Positions 24,861-33,562 of a stretch of 38,327 bases of DNA are shown piece by piece. The notes beneath the pieces are model-generated. The model worked only from the letters and a program-made list of their open reading frames with translations, made no database searches and was not told where the DNA came from. Within the stretch, counting starts at the first letter, position 1. The number at the start of each line of letters is the position of its first letter. This DNA is from Chthoniobacterales bacterium (lineage in GTDB: Bacteria; Verrucomicrobiota; Verrucomicrobiia; Chthoniobacterales; UBA10450): assembly GCA_025935755.1 (NCBI GenBank), contig JAICUQ010000013.1, positions 1 through 38,327 of the forward strand, given 5' to 3'. Made by a program: the position numbers and the translations under genes.

Positions 24861-26711
24861 CTAGATCTTCCGGCCGAATTTTTTCTCCAGTTCAGCCAAT
24901 GAAATCTGGATCATTGTTGGCCGGCCATGTGGACAGCAATACGGAAGATCGCAGTCTAGCAAATCGCGAATAAGTTTTTCAACTTCAGGATAACGTAACG
25001 GATCATTCGCTTTGACGGCATGACGGCAAACGGTTTTGGCGATCATTTCCTCGCCCAACCGCATGGTTGAAGCGTTGTTGCCCGCGTTTTTCAAATCATC
25101 AATCACTTTGCGCATAAATTGCTCCGGATCCGAAACGTCCAGGAAGGTCGGAAGGCTGTCGATCTTAAACGTGTTCGCGCCGAAACTCTCAATGCCGATC
25201 CCCATTCTCTGCAGAACCGGCAGATTGCTTTCGATCCAATCGGTGTCGCGCGGGGGCACCTCGAGTGTTTGAGGTAAAAGCAACTTTTGCGTGGGAACAC
25301 CCTGCTGTTCCATTCGACGGCGCAATTCTTCGAACAGGACACGCTCGTGAGCGGCGTGTTGATCCACCAGGACCAGGCCATTCGCATTTTCCATCAGGAC
25401 ATAAAGCTTGCCAAGCACTCCGATTATCTCGAACTGCTGCTGAGCCGGCTGCGGATCTCGCTGCTGTGGCTGTAACGAGGAACCAACCGATGCCGGACCA
25501 ATACGTCGTTCTGCCAGACTGGGCGCCTGCGGTGCGATTTCGGGCGCTCGCGCCAAACCGGTGGCAGCGACCCCGGCTATGGCAGCCAGGTGCGGCAATT
25601 CGCGGTGCGTTGGCTCGGGAGAGATTGTCTCGGAGCGTAAGTTCAAGTTGGGAGCTGCGGAACCCGCAGCAGCGGGCCTTCCGCCGGCTGGAGCTTGGAA
25701 TTTCTCCTGCCACTCAGCGCGGACACTTCCGAGTGTTTGCTGAATGCAACGAACGAGCACGTCGCGCACACCGTTAGGATCGCGAAAGCGGACTTCGCGT
25801 TTCGCCGGGTGAACATTTACATCGACAGCGCCGGGATCGAGTTCAACGAAAAGAAACGTGACCGGGTATTGCCCTTTCATAAGGGCGGTGTGATAGCCTT
25901 CGCGGATGGCTCCCGTAATGAAGCTGCTTTCGATTGCACGGCCGTTTACGAACACGAGTTGCTGGCTGCGGCTTTGCCGGCTCAGACCTGCCTGACCGAT
26001 AAAACCGCTGATCGTGAATTTGCGCGAGGCAACGCCGTCCACTTCAACCAGGCGTTGCAACAAATCGACACCGTAGAGGTCCCGAATCCGATCCCCGAGC
26101 GTTGTGGTGCCTGGCAACTGAAACAAAACGCGATCATCGCGCTTTAACGAGAAGCCGATCTCAGGATGACCGATCGCCTGTAAATGAATCTGATGTTCGA
26201 TGTTGCGGCTTTCAGTGTTTTCCGAACGAAGAAATTTTCGGCGCGCTGGCAGATTATAGAACAGGGAGCGGACTTCGATCTGCGTGCCCGGTGCTTCGCC
26301 GCCGTCCCGCACTACATCGATTTTGCCGCCATTGACGAGAATCTCTGTGCCCGCGATTGCACCAGGCTCGCGGGTCGTCACGCGGAATCGCGACACACTG
26401 GCGATACTCGGTAACGCTTCGCCGCGAAAACCGAGCGTGGCAACCGCTTGAAGATCCGACGCAGAACGAATCTTGCTGGTGGCATGTCGCTCCAGTGAAA
26501 GCAGCGCGTCATCGCGGTCCATCCCGCAACCATCATCAATCACCCGGACGAGCGAAATTCCACCGCGCCGAATAGCGACATCAACATTGCGAGCCCCGGC
26601 ATCAAGGCTGTTTTCAACCAATTCCTTCACGACGGATGCCGGGCGTTCCACCACTTCGCCGGCAGCCACCTGACTGGCCACGGTCTCAGAAAGCAATCGG
26701 ATCCGGCCCAT
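24861..26711 (-). CDS. mutL: DNA mismatch repair protein MutL (endonuclease type)
   Basis: This 616-residue MutL starts at ATG 26709-26711 (MGRIRLLSETVASQVAAGEV). The N-terminal GHKL ATPase motifs are present (ELVENSLDAGA, DDGCGM, TLGFRGEALPSIASV). A transducer domain and a Pro/Ala-rich linker follow (about 335-420). The C-terminal dimerisation domain carries the endonuclease motif DQHAAHERVLFE (450-461), CRHAVKAND, and CPHGRPT (from about 593). These are the metal-binding motifs of nicking MutL proteins found in bacteria lacking MutH and Dam-directed repair. The ATG 45 bp upstream adds no family sequence. mutS is not in the window. Confidence 0.96.
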   Translation of the reverse strand: MGRIRLLSETVASQVAAGEVVERPASVVKELVENSLDAGARNVDVAIRRGGISLVRVIDDGCGMDRDDALLSLERHATSKIRSASDLQAVATLGFRGEALPSIASVSRFRVTTREPGAIAGTEILVNGGKIDVVRDGGEAPGTQIEVRSLFYNLPARRKFLRSENTESRNIEHQIHLQAIGHPEIGFSLKRDDRVLFQLPGTTTLGDRIRDLYGVDLLQRLVEVDGVASRKFTISGFIGQAGLSRQSRSQQLVFVNGRAIESSFITGAIREGYHTALMKGQYPVTFLFVELDPGAVDVNVHPAKREVRFRDPNGVRDVLVRCIQQTLGSVRAEWQEKFQAPAGGRPAAAGSAAPNLNLRSETISPEPTHRELPHLAAIAGVAATGLARAPEIAPQAPSLAERRIGPASVGSSLQPQQRDPQPAQQQFEIIGVLGKLYVLMENANGLVLVDQHAAHERVLFEELRRRMEQQGVPTQKLLLPQTLEVPPRDTDWIESNLPVLQRMGIGIESFGANTFKIDSLPTFLDVSDPEQFMRKVIDDLKNAGNNASTMRLGEEMIAKTVCRHAVKANDPLRYPEVEKLIRDLLDCDLPYCCPHGRPTMIQISLAELEKKFGRKI

Positions 26712-27173
26712 GGGATTGAACTGTAATTGATTGCCAGGCAAAGCTCCAAGCATCAAGGTCCAACATCTGCAGAAATCTCAAGTTCCAATGTCCAACACGG
26801 CGCGCAGAGGATTGTCCGTTCTACCTGCCAGACCTCCAGAAATGTTCACCATCCAATGTCCAACACAGCGTGCAGAGGAACCGGCGCTCTACCTGCTTAC
26901 ATCTGCAGAAATCTCCAAATCCCAACATCAACAAGCCATGTCATCCTGAGCGAAGCGAAGGATCTCTGGCTTTAACTTTCAGACCCGGCGTCGAATCTAA
27001 AACGTTTGAAAGTTTGGCCTCATGGCTCGCATTTCGTTGCGGCGCGCCGCTCACTACGACGGGACAGCGAGCGCGGATTCCCATGTTGAGACTTTCTCTG
27101 GAACTTGATCGCAATCTGGCAATTCACAGGCCGGTTTTGACTTGGATACGCCGCCGCCGTATTTTTCCAGCCG
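26712..27173. repeat. Spacer with 68-bp tandem repeats and a GTCATCCTGAGCGAAG element
   Basis: About 2.5 copies of a 67-69 bp unit run from 26760 to 26930. CTGCAGAAATCTC recurs at 26767, 26834 (degenerate) and 26903, and CCAATGTCCAACAC at 26785 and 26853. At 26940-26966 lies a TCATCCTGAGCGAAGCGAAG element of the kind often dispersed in soil-bacterial genomes; a relative with TCGACTTCGCTCGGAATGAC occurs at 38104-38123. No gene is seen. Confidence 0.7.
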
Positions 27174-27503
27174 ATGATTAACGTCACCGACAACGCAGTT
27201 CGGCAACTTCAAAGTCTGCTTTCCCAGCGACCGGAAAACCAGGGTTTGCGAGTCGAAGTGGTCAAAGGCGGGTGTTCCGGTCTGCACTACGAGATGACGC
27301 TTGGCGAACAAAAGGACGGTGACGCCGTAGTCGAGCGCGATGGCGTGCAATTTTTTATCGATGACGAGAGCGTCTCGTACTTGCAGGGCGCGACCTTGGA
27401 TTTTACCGGCGGTTTGACCGGCACCGGTTTTCGAATCGTCAATCCGAATGCGTCGCGTACGTGCGGGTGCGGTTCGTCGTTCGAAGCGGCGCACTCAGCT
27501 TGA
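27174..27503 (+). CDS. IscA/ErpA-family iron-sulfur assembly protein
   Basis: This 109-residue A-type carrier passes Fe-S clusters to apo-proteins. The three conserved cysteines are present: Cys34 (GGCSG) and the C-terminal pair Cys97 and Cys99 (TCGCGSSF). Length and the FTGGLTGTGFRIVNPNA segment are typical of the HesB/IscA family. No isc or suf genes are adjacent, so ErpA-like use by many targets is as likely as dedicated IscA function. Confidence 0.93.
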   Translation: MINVTDNAVRQLQSLLSQRPENQGLRVEVVKGGCSGLHYEMTLGEQKDGDAVVERDGVQFFIDDESVSYLQGATLDFTGGLTGTGFRIVNPNASRTCGCGSSFEAAHSA

Positions 27504-27530
27504 AACCGGAAATCATCGCGCGCTGAACTG

Positions 27531-29171
27531 ATGGACTACGGTACTGAATCGTACAATCCGTACGACGAGCCGTACGCGCGTCCGCCGGAGCGGATCAATT
27601 ATTTCGCATGGACGGTTGCGATTTTGCTCTTAATTGGGTTCGCGCTCGCGGCCTGGCTGGGAAGTTTTTACATTTTCAGCCAACCAGAGCGGCCTGACAG
27701 CTATCGAATTTTGCAAAAGCTGCACAAGATTGAGCCGCCGAAACGATTCGAATTAACGGCTGCGCCGCCCGGCGAATTTCTTAACGCACGTCAGCTTTAC
27801 GAGCGTTACGTCGGAATGGGCGCGGCGGAACTGGCGAGAAACAACGCTGAGCTATTGCGCAATTACATCAGAAATTATCAGCAGGTCCGCGGGCTGGTTC
27901 CATACGTGGTGGGCCGGTACACAATCATAGCGGTGCGCGAACTCGGCCCGGGAGATGTGTTTCCCACCGGGATGGCAGCGTTAACCACTGCAGTCGACAG
28001 CGGTGAGTTACTAATGGAACACGTCTATCCAGCGAAGGCTGAAGCGCTGCCTCTCATGAAGCAGACGCTTACCGTGGGGTTGGAAGTTAAATTGGAGCGA
28101 ACGCACGATGTTTCCGCGGTGGTTCATGCGGAGCGGCTAATTGATGGCCGTATCCTGGTCACCTCGGTTCCCTTGTTGTATGGAAGCTACACCGTTACTC
28201 GCGGGCTCGGCACGTTTCGGCTCGAACCACCATTAAGTCTCAATCTCGTTGCGGGATGGCCTGTGTTTAAATCGCAGGAGCGCACTTCGATCGAACAACA
28301 CCTGGCCGAATACCGGCAGAAAATGGCAGCAGCGCAGACGGGCCCGATCCCCATACCTGGCGCAAGCGCAACTCCGCCGCCCGCTAAGAATGAGCTCGTG
28401 CGCATTGAGCAAGCCAGACCGGTTTCGCCACTGGCCATGACACCACCAGTCGTCGCGAGTAACGAAAAGGTCGCGCAACCCACACCGGTGGCGAGAGGCA
28501 AAAAAGGCAAAAAACAAAAGCTAGAGTCGCCGGCGCCGGCAGCAGCCCCTTCCCAACCAGTAGTCGCTCAGAACAAACCGGCACCAGGTGGAACGCCCGT
28601 CACGGTCGCATCCGCGCTTGCTCCTCCGACCGCGCTCAATGTTCCTGTAGCGACGCCAGCACCGTCGACGAAAGTGCCAGATACGGGAACCGCCGCGCAA
28701 ACTTCTCCAGTGGCTGCGGCTACGCCCGTACCTGTGTTGCCTGCTCAACCCGCCCCGCCCACTGGTTCCAATGTAGCGCTTGCTTCCAATGCCGGCGGCG
28801 GCAATTGGAAAACTTTTGCGCCAGGTAAAATGCCGCTCGGACGATTGATCGCGACCGGCGATCTCAACGACGTTGCGGATCACGGCGTCGCCGGGGAACG
28901 CGTCTACCTGAAAGGTCAGTTCGTGGTGAATTTTTCCGATGCGAACAAGGCCGTGCTGCGGCCGCGCTCGACTTTAACAAGCAAAGTACTGCACCTGGGC
29001 GGCGGTTCATCGACACGCATCATTGTAGAATTTCCCCGTGGCTACACGCCTCCACCTCAGGGCGCTGTTATCAACCGTGACGAAACCCGGCCGTACGAAA
29101 TCACCGAAGTGCGCAAGCAGGAAGACGGACAACTAAACGTCTTTGTGCGCGAGATCATGCAACCGAATTGA
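27531..29171 (+). CDS. Membrane-anchored protein with Pro/Ala-rich linker, function unknown
   Basis: This 546-residue protein has a cytoplasmic N-terminus rich in Tyr and Pro, one transmembrane helix (about 25-50), and a mixed alpha/beta region (about 75-265). A long low-complexity Pro/Ala/Thr/Val linker follows (about 270-430), then a compact C-terminal domain (about 430-546) with RVYLKGQFVVNFSDANKAVLRPR. I do not recognise either domain. The layout suggests a periplasm-spanning protein with two globular ends. It starts 27 bp after the IscA-type gene, so they may be cotranscribed. Confidence 0.75.
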   Translation: MDYGTESYNPYDEPYARPPERINYFAWTVAILLLIGFALAAWLGSFYIFSQPERPDSYRILQKLHKIEPPKRFELTAAPPGEFLNARQLYERYVGMGAAELARNNAELLRNYIRNYQQVRGLVPYVVGRYTIIAVRELGPGDVFPTGMAALTTAVDSGELLMEHVYPAKAEALPLMKQTLTVGLEVKLERTHDVSAVVHAERLIDGRILVTSVPLLYGSYTVTRGLGTFRLEPPLSLNLVAGWPVFKSQERTSIEQHLAEYRQKMAAAQTGPIPIPGASATPPPAKNELVRIEQARPVSPLAMTPPVVASNEKVAQPTPVARGKKGKKQKLESPAPAAAPSQPVVAQNKPAPGGTPVTVASALAPPTALNVPVATPAPSTKVPDTGTAAQTSPVAAATPVPVLPAQPAPPTGSNVALASNAGGGNWKTFAPGKMPLGRLIATGDLNDVADHGVAGERVYLKGQFVVNFSDANKAVLRPRSTLTSKVLHLGGGSSTRIIVEFPRGYTPPPQGAVINRDETRPYEITEVRKQEDGQLNVFVREIMQPN

Positions 29172-29218
29172 CCGGGTTACTGCGTCTAAGCACCGCAAGC
29201 GGGACGCATGCGCTACAT

Positions 29219-29887
29219 CTAGTTAGTGCGCGAGCGAAGTATCAGTTTTCCGTCCCGTATCTCAATCGTGCCAATGTCATACGCATTTCGTTGGTCAGTC
29301 ACATAGTCGCGAAGGTGTCTGGAACGATACTTCCAATCCAGGAAGTCCGTCGGCACTTGCTCGCCATTGACGGTGAGCTTGGTAAAACGGGGGTTGTCCG
29401 GGGATTGCGCGCCCTCTAACTCGAGAAGGACCTCGCCATTGAAGTAGTACCCCGATCGGCCGAGAAAATCGCCGATCGGCAGACTCGTTTGCAAGCGGAG
29501 TTGATCGCCATCCATCGACACAAACAGTTTCCCGCGAATACCCTCGGTCGTAGCGATCAACGCATTAACGTCATCTGCGCTTAATTCGATTTCCGCTGAT
29601 TGGCCTGCGCGCGTTTTCTGTTCAAAATCCTGCCACCGTTCGTGCACCAGTTGAATCTGTTGGTCCGAACCGCTGAATTCAGGAACCGGTGAGGGTGCTT
29701 CAGCGAGCGAACGTGTTTTGGCCAGCCAATAACTGCCATAAAACAGCGCTGAGTGGCGATGAAGCCCCCAATACATTCCGGTAAAGCAAGCAATCGCCAG
29801 CACGATCACGAACACCAGGAAGATCAAGCAACCGCGTCCGAAACAGCCGAGCCCTCTTCTCGGCGGCGCTTCTACCCAGGTGTTCAT
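29219..29887 (-). CDS. Single-pass membrane protein, function unknown
   Basis: This 222-residue protein has a basic N-terminus followed by one strong transmembrane helix (about 19-41), then an extracytoplasmic domain. Segments such as ELSADDVNALIATTEGIRGKLFVSMDGD and the C-terminal IGTIEIRDGKLILRSR suggest a beta-rich fold. No known family was recognised. It converges on the preceding membrane protein across a 47-bp gap. Confidence 0.7.
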   Translation of the reverse strand: MNTWVEAPPRRGLGCFGRGCLIFLVFVIVLAIACFTGMYWGLHRHSALFYGSYWLAKTRSLAEAPSPVPEFSGSDQQIQLVHERWQDFEQKTRAGQSAEIELSADDVNALIATTEGIRGKLFVSMDGDQLRLQTSLPIGDFLGRSGYYFNGEVLLELEGAQSPDNPRFTKLTVNGEQVPTDFLDWKYRSRHLRDYVTDQRNAYDIGTIEIRDGKLILRSRTN

Positions 29888-29895
29888 AGCAACTG

Positions 29896-29989
29896 ATCAG
29901 TAACCAGTAATCCATCGGTGATCAGTGATCCGTCGAACTGGCAGTCTGTCGCAAGGGCGATTGACCGATCACTGTTCACCGATCACGGA
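29896..29989. repeat. GTGATC-type short repeats
   Basis: The spacer upstream of the minus-strand membrane protein is built from variants of CTGATCAGTAACC, GGTGATCAGTGATCCG and CCGATCACTGTTCACCGATC, partly inverted. It resembles the inverted repeat at 11851-11913 and a single GTGATCCGTGATCG at 3567-3580. It is noncoding. Confidence 0.6.
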
Positions 29990-30505
29990 TCACGCTCCCC
30001 CTAGCCTCTCCTGCGCCTGCATCAATTTGTCGTACAAGGCGCGCAAACCATCTGAGAGGACACGGCTCCCGCCGATGACCGGCATGAAGTTCGTGTCACC
30101 GCTCCAGCGCGGCACGACATGGATATGTATGTGATCAGGCACACCTGCGCCTGCACACTCGCCGAGATTCAATCCGATGTTAAAGCCCTGCGCCTTGACT
30201 GCAGTGCGCAAAAGCGCTTGTGCGTGAACCACCAGATTCCACAGCTCAACCACCTCGTTCTCGCCGAGTGCTGAAAGCTCAGCGACTTTCCGGTACGGCA
30301 CCGCCATCAGGTGTCCGACGGTGTAAGGATAGCGATTCATCATCAGAAAGGCATTTTTGCGACGCGTGATTACAAGATGCTCGCCATCATCGCTCGCTCG
30401 CCCCGCGGTTGTTAGAAAATCGCGGTCGCGCGGTTCCTTCTGGAAGTACTCGACGCGCCACGGTGCCCAGAGCGTTTCCAATTGCTTTTGTGGAAAGTCT
30501 TCCAT
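29990..30505 (-). CDS. HIT-family nucleotide hydrolase/phosphorylase
   Basis: This 171-residue histidine-triad protein has the HIHIHVVPRW motif (His125, His127, His129), with GDTNFMPV directly after. That sequence marks the Ap4A-phosphorylase-like bacterial HIT branch. The N-terminal LWAPWRVEYF segment is also typical. It probably cleaves dinucleoside polyphosphates or nucleotide conjugates in the cytoplasm. Length is normal. Confidence 0.92.
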   Translation of the reverse strand: MEDFPQKQLETLWAPWRVEYFQKEPRDRDFLTTAGRASDDGEHLVITRRKNAFLMMNRYPYTVGHLMAVPYRKVAELSALGENEVVELWNLVVHAQALLRTAVKAQGFNIGLNLGECAGAGVPDHIHIHVVPRWSGDTNFMPVIGGSRVLSDGLRALYDKLMQAQERLGGA

Positions 30506-30753
30506 CGGAATAGGAGTTCGTTACGAGACTAAAATCAGCGGCGGTAAAGTCGAGTCGGCATTTTAATTCTCGAGCTCATTTCGAGGGAATTCGAGGTGAA
30601 GAGGCCTGGGAAACAGGTAGATGACAAGACGAAGTTGAACGAACGGAAAGTGAGCAAATCAAATCTTTCGGTGCTTGTTTTGCGGCAAGACAGCGGGTTT
30701 CTTTCAGCAGTTCCCCATTGCCCGTTTCACACAGGATTGTATTCTCGTCGTTC
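30506..30753. other. Spacer before the first serine hydrolase
   Basis: No gene is supported. A weak inverted repeat AATTCTCGA..TCGAGGGAATT lies near 30564-30590. A divergent promoter pair for the HIT gene and the serine hydrolase presumably lies here. Confidence 0.35.
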
Positions 30754-32394
30754 ATGGAGTTTTTTACGGTCGCTTCCTCTGTCGGGTCACGAGTTCCGCC
30801 GCAAAGTGCACTGGAGAAATCCAAGCCCAAAGTCTACCGCCGTCATTTGGTGGTCTTCCTTTCGCGTCTGACAATCGTCGTTGCGCTTCCTCTCAATCTT
30901 CCGAATAGCGCGAAAGCGGCGGAACCATCCGAGACCAAAGCGACTATCGAGGATCGGGTGCAGGAGCTGATTCCGGATATCGAAGCGTACGTTACCGGTG
31001 GGATGAAGGGGTTCGACATTCCTGGCCTGGCCATTGGAATCGTTGCCGACAACAGGCTCATATACGCCAAGGGTTTCGGTGTGCGCAGCAAGAGCAACCA
31101 ACTGCCGGTTGATACGCGGACGGTTTTCCAGATCGGTTCGACCACCAAGGCGTTCCTCACCGCGACCATGGCGATCATGGTCGATCGCGGCAAGTTGCGA
31201 TGGGACGACCGCGTCGTCGATCTCTATCCCGAGTTCCAGTTGAAGGATCCCTGGGTAACACGCGAATTCCGTGTCTTCGACCTCCCCGCGCAGCGTTCCG
31301 GGCTTCCGCCTTTGGTCAACGACATTCTCGCCATGCTCAACTTCAAAGAGCCGGAAATGATTCGCTCCCTTGGCCATGTTGAACCGGTGTCGAGTTTCCG
31401 CACAACCTTTGCCTACACCAACGTCACGCATCTGTTGGCGAGCCGCATCGTGGCAAAAGCCGCGGGCGCTCCAGATTGGAATGCGGTGCTTCAGAAGGAA
31501 CTGCTCGATCCCCTCGGCATGAAGGATTCGACCTACACAGCTGAAGCTATCGAAGCGGCTGCTAATCACGCTAATGGACATCGCTGGACACCGAAAGGCA
31601 CGATCGAGGTGCCTTTCACGCCGATTTTTCCTTACCACATGGCGGGAGCCGGCGACATCAACTCTAACATCGAGGACATGGCGCGCTGGATCCGCTTGCA
31701 ACTTGGAAACGGCACCTTCGATGGGCGGCGCATTGTCTCTTCCGAGAATCTCGGCTACACGCGTATGCCAAAAGTGGCACTCAATGAACAGGTATTCTAC
31801 GACCTTGGCTGGTACAACTATCTAACGCCGAATGGCAACATCCTCTGGCATGATGGAGATGCGCTCAGCTTCGGCTCTTTTGTCGGCTTAGTCCCGGATA
31901 AGAACATTGGCATCATCATCCTTACCAACGAAACGAATGTGACGGCCCCTAATTCGTTAGGGACATGGGTATTGGATCGGATTCTTGGCAACGCGAAACA
32001 CGACCGCGTTGCGGAGAGTCTTAAAAACGCTAAAGCCACTTTTGAGGCTACAGCCAAGCGATTTGCCAAGCCTGCCAATCCGCGACCGTTTCCGCCGCTC
32101 GCACCGCTTACCGGCAATTTCGTCAATTCAAGCTTTGGCAAGGCGGTATTGACTTTGAAGGACGATGCGCTCGTCTTCGAACTCCAGGCAACCGGCGCCA
32201 AATTTAAGCTTGTACCTTGGGACGGCGACGTTTTCATGGCCACCCTTATGGCGACGGACCAGTTTGGGCCCATAGTCGACTTGGATTTCATGACAAAGGG
32301 ATTTGCCCAGCTTCAAATGGATAAGGATGGTAAACTGAATTTACTGCGCCTTTCCACACTGGACGGTCAGGCCTATGAATTCCGGCGCGAATAG
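30754..32394 (+). CDS. Serine beta-lactamase-fold hydrolase with C-terminal DUF3471-like domain
   Basis: A class C/PBP4*-type serine hydrolase. SxxK is Ser129-Lys132 (GSTTKAF) when counted from ATG 30754. The second-motif Tyr-x-Asn is in FAYTNVTH, and the third motif is HDG in WHDGDALSFGS. The last 100 or so residues form a separate beta-rich domain like DUF3471. A hydrophobic stretch ending KAAEPSE looks like a signal peptide, but it begins some 28 residues after the ATG, so the start is uncertain. TTG 30718 and a GTG at 30850 are in-frame alternatives. Substrate unknown: peptidoglycan peptides, D-amino-acid compounds or esters are possible. Antibiotic hydrolysis cannot be claimed from sequence. 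Confidence 0.83.
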   Translation: MEFFTVASSVGSRVPPQSALEKSKPKVYRRHLVVFLSRLTIVVALPLNLPNSAKAAEPSETKATIEDRVQELIPDIEAYVTGGMKGFDIPGLAIGIVADNRLIYAKGFGVRSKSNQLPVDTRTVFQIGSTTKAFLTATMAIMVDRGKLRWDDRVVDLYPEFQLKDPWVTREFRVFDLPAQRSGLPPLVNDILAMLNFKEPEMIRSLGHVEPVSSFRTTFAYTNVTHLLASRIVAKAAGAPDWNAVLQKELLDPLGMKDSTYTAEAIEAAANHANGHRWTPKGTIEVPFTPIFPYHMAGAGDINSNIEDMARWIRLQLGNGTFDGRRIVSSENLGYTRMPKVALNEQVFYDLGWYNYLTPNGNILWHDGDALSFGSFVGLVPDKNIGIIILTNETNVTAPNSLGTWVLDRILGNAKHDRVAESLKNAKATFEATAKRFAKPANPRPFPPLAPLTGNFVNSSFGKAVLTLKDDALVFELQATGAKFKLVPWDGDVFMATLMATDQFGPIVDLDFMTKGFAQLQMDKDGKLNLLRLSTLDGQAYEFRRE

Positions 32395-32541
32395 GTCCTT
32401 CAACAAGAGTATTCCAAAAATCCTGGCACTCGATATCAACAACCGATTGCGCCTGGCGATTAGGACCGTCATTTCCTTCCGCATTGCAAACTACAGCTGA
32501 CGGTCCAATTACCCGCTAAACAACCATACTGAGGTATCATT
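32395..32541. other. Spacer without recognisable feature
   Basis: 147 bp. It ends in GAGG (32531-32534), a good ribosome-binding site for the next gene. Nothing else is recognised. Confidence 0.4.
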
Positions 32542-33024
32542 ATGCGCCGTTTTGTTATTTTAGTAATTGCTACACACGCCCTGGCTCTGACCCGTATCTT
32601 CGCCGGCGAAACACCGGACTCGGGAGACGAATTCACGAAAGTGAAAAGCGAATACGCCGACGTCCTGGCTCTCCAGGGCACCGCAAAAGGCGAGATCCTG
32701 ACCATCGCCAGAATTCTTCGTGCCAAACCCAGGATCGCTGTCGATCAGACCACGGCAAGTGGCGAATATTGCTTCAACAGCGGCCTGGGCACGATGGTTC
32801 ACTTTGCCACGCAACCGGAAGGCACGGCTGAAGACGTTGTTTACGAGTTCGACGCGTCCGGCCTGATGGCGGCCGGCTTGGATCCCTCGCGCCTGCAACA
32901 GGTACCCGAACGAGGCCAGATGAAACCTGGCGTCTGGTATTTCCTTCCGACAGGACAGCACGATCCGCATCACGCCCACGCGATGGGAAATCCGACGATC
33001 GCAATTGCGATTGATGTTAAATAA
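32542..33024 (+). CDS. Small exported protein, function unknown
   Basis: This 160-residue protein has a signal peptide (MRRFVILVIATHALALTRIFAG) and is preceded by GAGG at 7 nt, so the start is well supported. The mature part contains a YCFNSGLGTMVHFATQ segment and a His-rich DPHHAHAMGNP near the end that could bind metal. No known domain was recognised. Confidence 0.72.
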   Translation: MRRFVILVIATHALALTRIFAGETPDSGDEFTKVKSEYADVLALQGTAKGEILTIARILRAKPRIAVDQTTASGEYCFNSGLGTMVHFATQPEGTAEDVVYEFDASGLMAAGLDPSRLQQVPERGQMKPGVWYFLPTGQHDPHHAHAMGNPTIAIAIDVK

Positions 33025-33079
33025 ATCGTGTCCTGTGCGAGCTTCCCTTCTTCCCGTTACATCGAACATTGCATGAACC

Positions 33080-33556
33080 ATGCGCGGTGTTCGAATCAGT
33101 TACCTGATTGACTCTCCCGAATACATCCCGCAACTGGCGCAGTGGCTCTTTGAACAATGGGGCTCCATTCTTGGTGAGAAAACGCTTGAGGCACGGATCA
33201 AAAAACTGAATGCACACATGAATCGAGATCAGTTGCCGATCGCGTGGGTTGCGCATGCGAATGGACAACTTCTCGGAACGGCCGCCCTTCGCGTGCATGA
33301 TCTTGAAGGGCGCGAAGACCTGACACCGTGGCTCGGCGGAGTATTTGTCGGCCCGCAGTTTCGGCGTCGCGGTATTGGTGAAGCGCTGTGTGCCACTGTC
33401 GAGACAGCGGCGAAGTCGCGAGGGATACAGACTCTTTATCTGTTCACGCTAGACAAGCAGGCGTGGTACTCCCGCCAGGGCTGGACTGTACTTGCCCCAT
33501 GTGTTTGGCACGAGCGGTCTGGTGACATCATGTACAAGCAACTGCAAGTTGCCTAA
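33080..33556 (+). CDS. GNAT-family N-acetyltransferase
   Basis: This 158-residue protein has the GNAT fold. The acetyl-CoA pyrophosphate loop is FRRRGIGEAL (about 94-103), preceded by the beta-4 strand WLGGVFVGPQ and followed by LYLFTLDKQAWYSRQGW. The substrate is unknown. The next gene begins 6 bp after its stop, so both form an operon. Confidence 0.9.
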   Translation: MRGVRISYLIDSPEYIPQLAQWLFEQWGSILGEKTLEARIKKLNAHMNRDQLPIAWVAHANGQLLGTAALRVHDLEGREDLTPWLGGVFVGPQFRRRGIGEALCATVETAAKSRGIQTLYLFTLDKQAWYSRQGWTVLAPCVWHERSGDIMYKQLQVA

Positions 33557-33562
33557 CGACTA

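Noticed and set aside
30787-31701. 304-residue minus-strand open frame
   Set aside because: It lies antisense inside the serine hydrolase, whose catalytic motifs are all in the plus frame.
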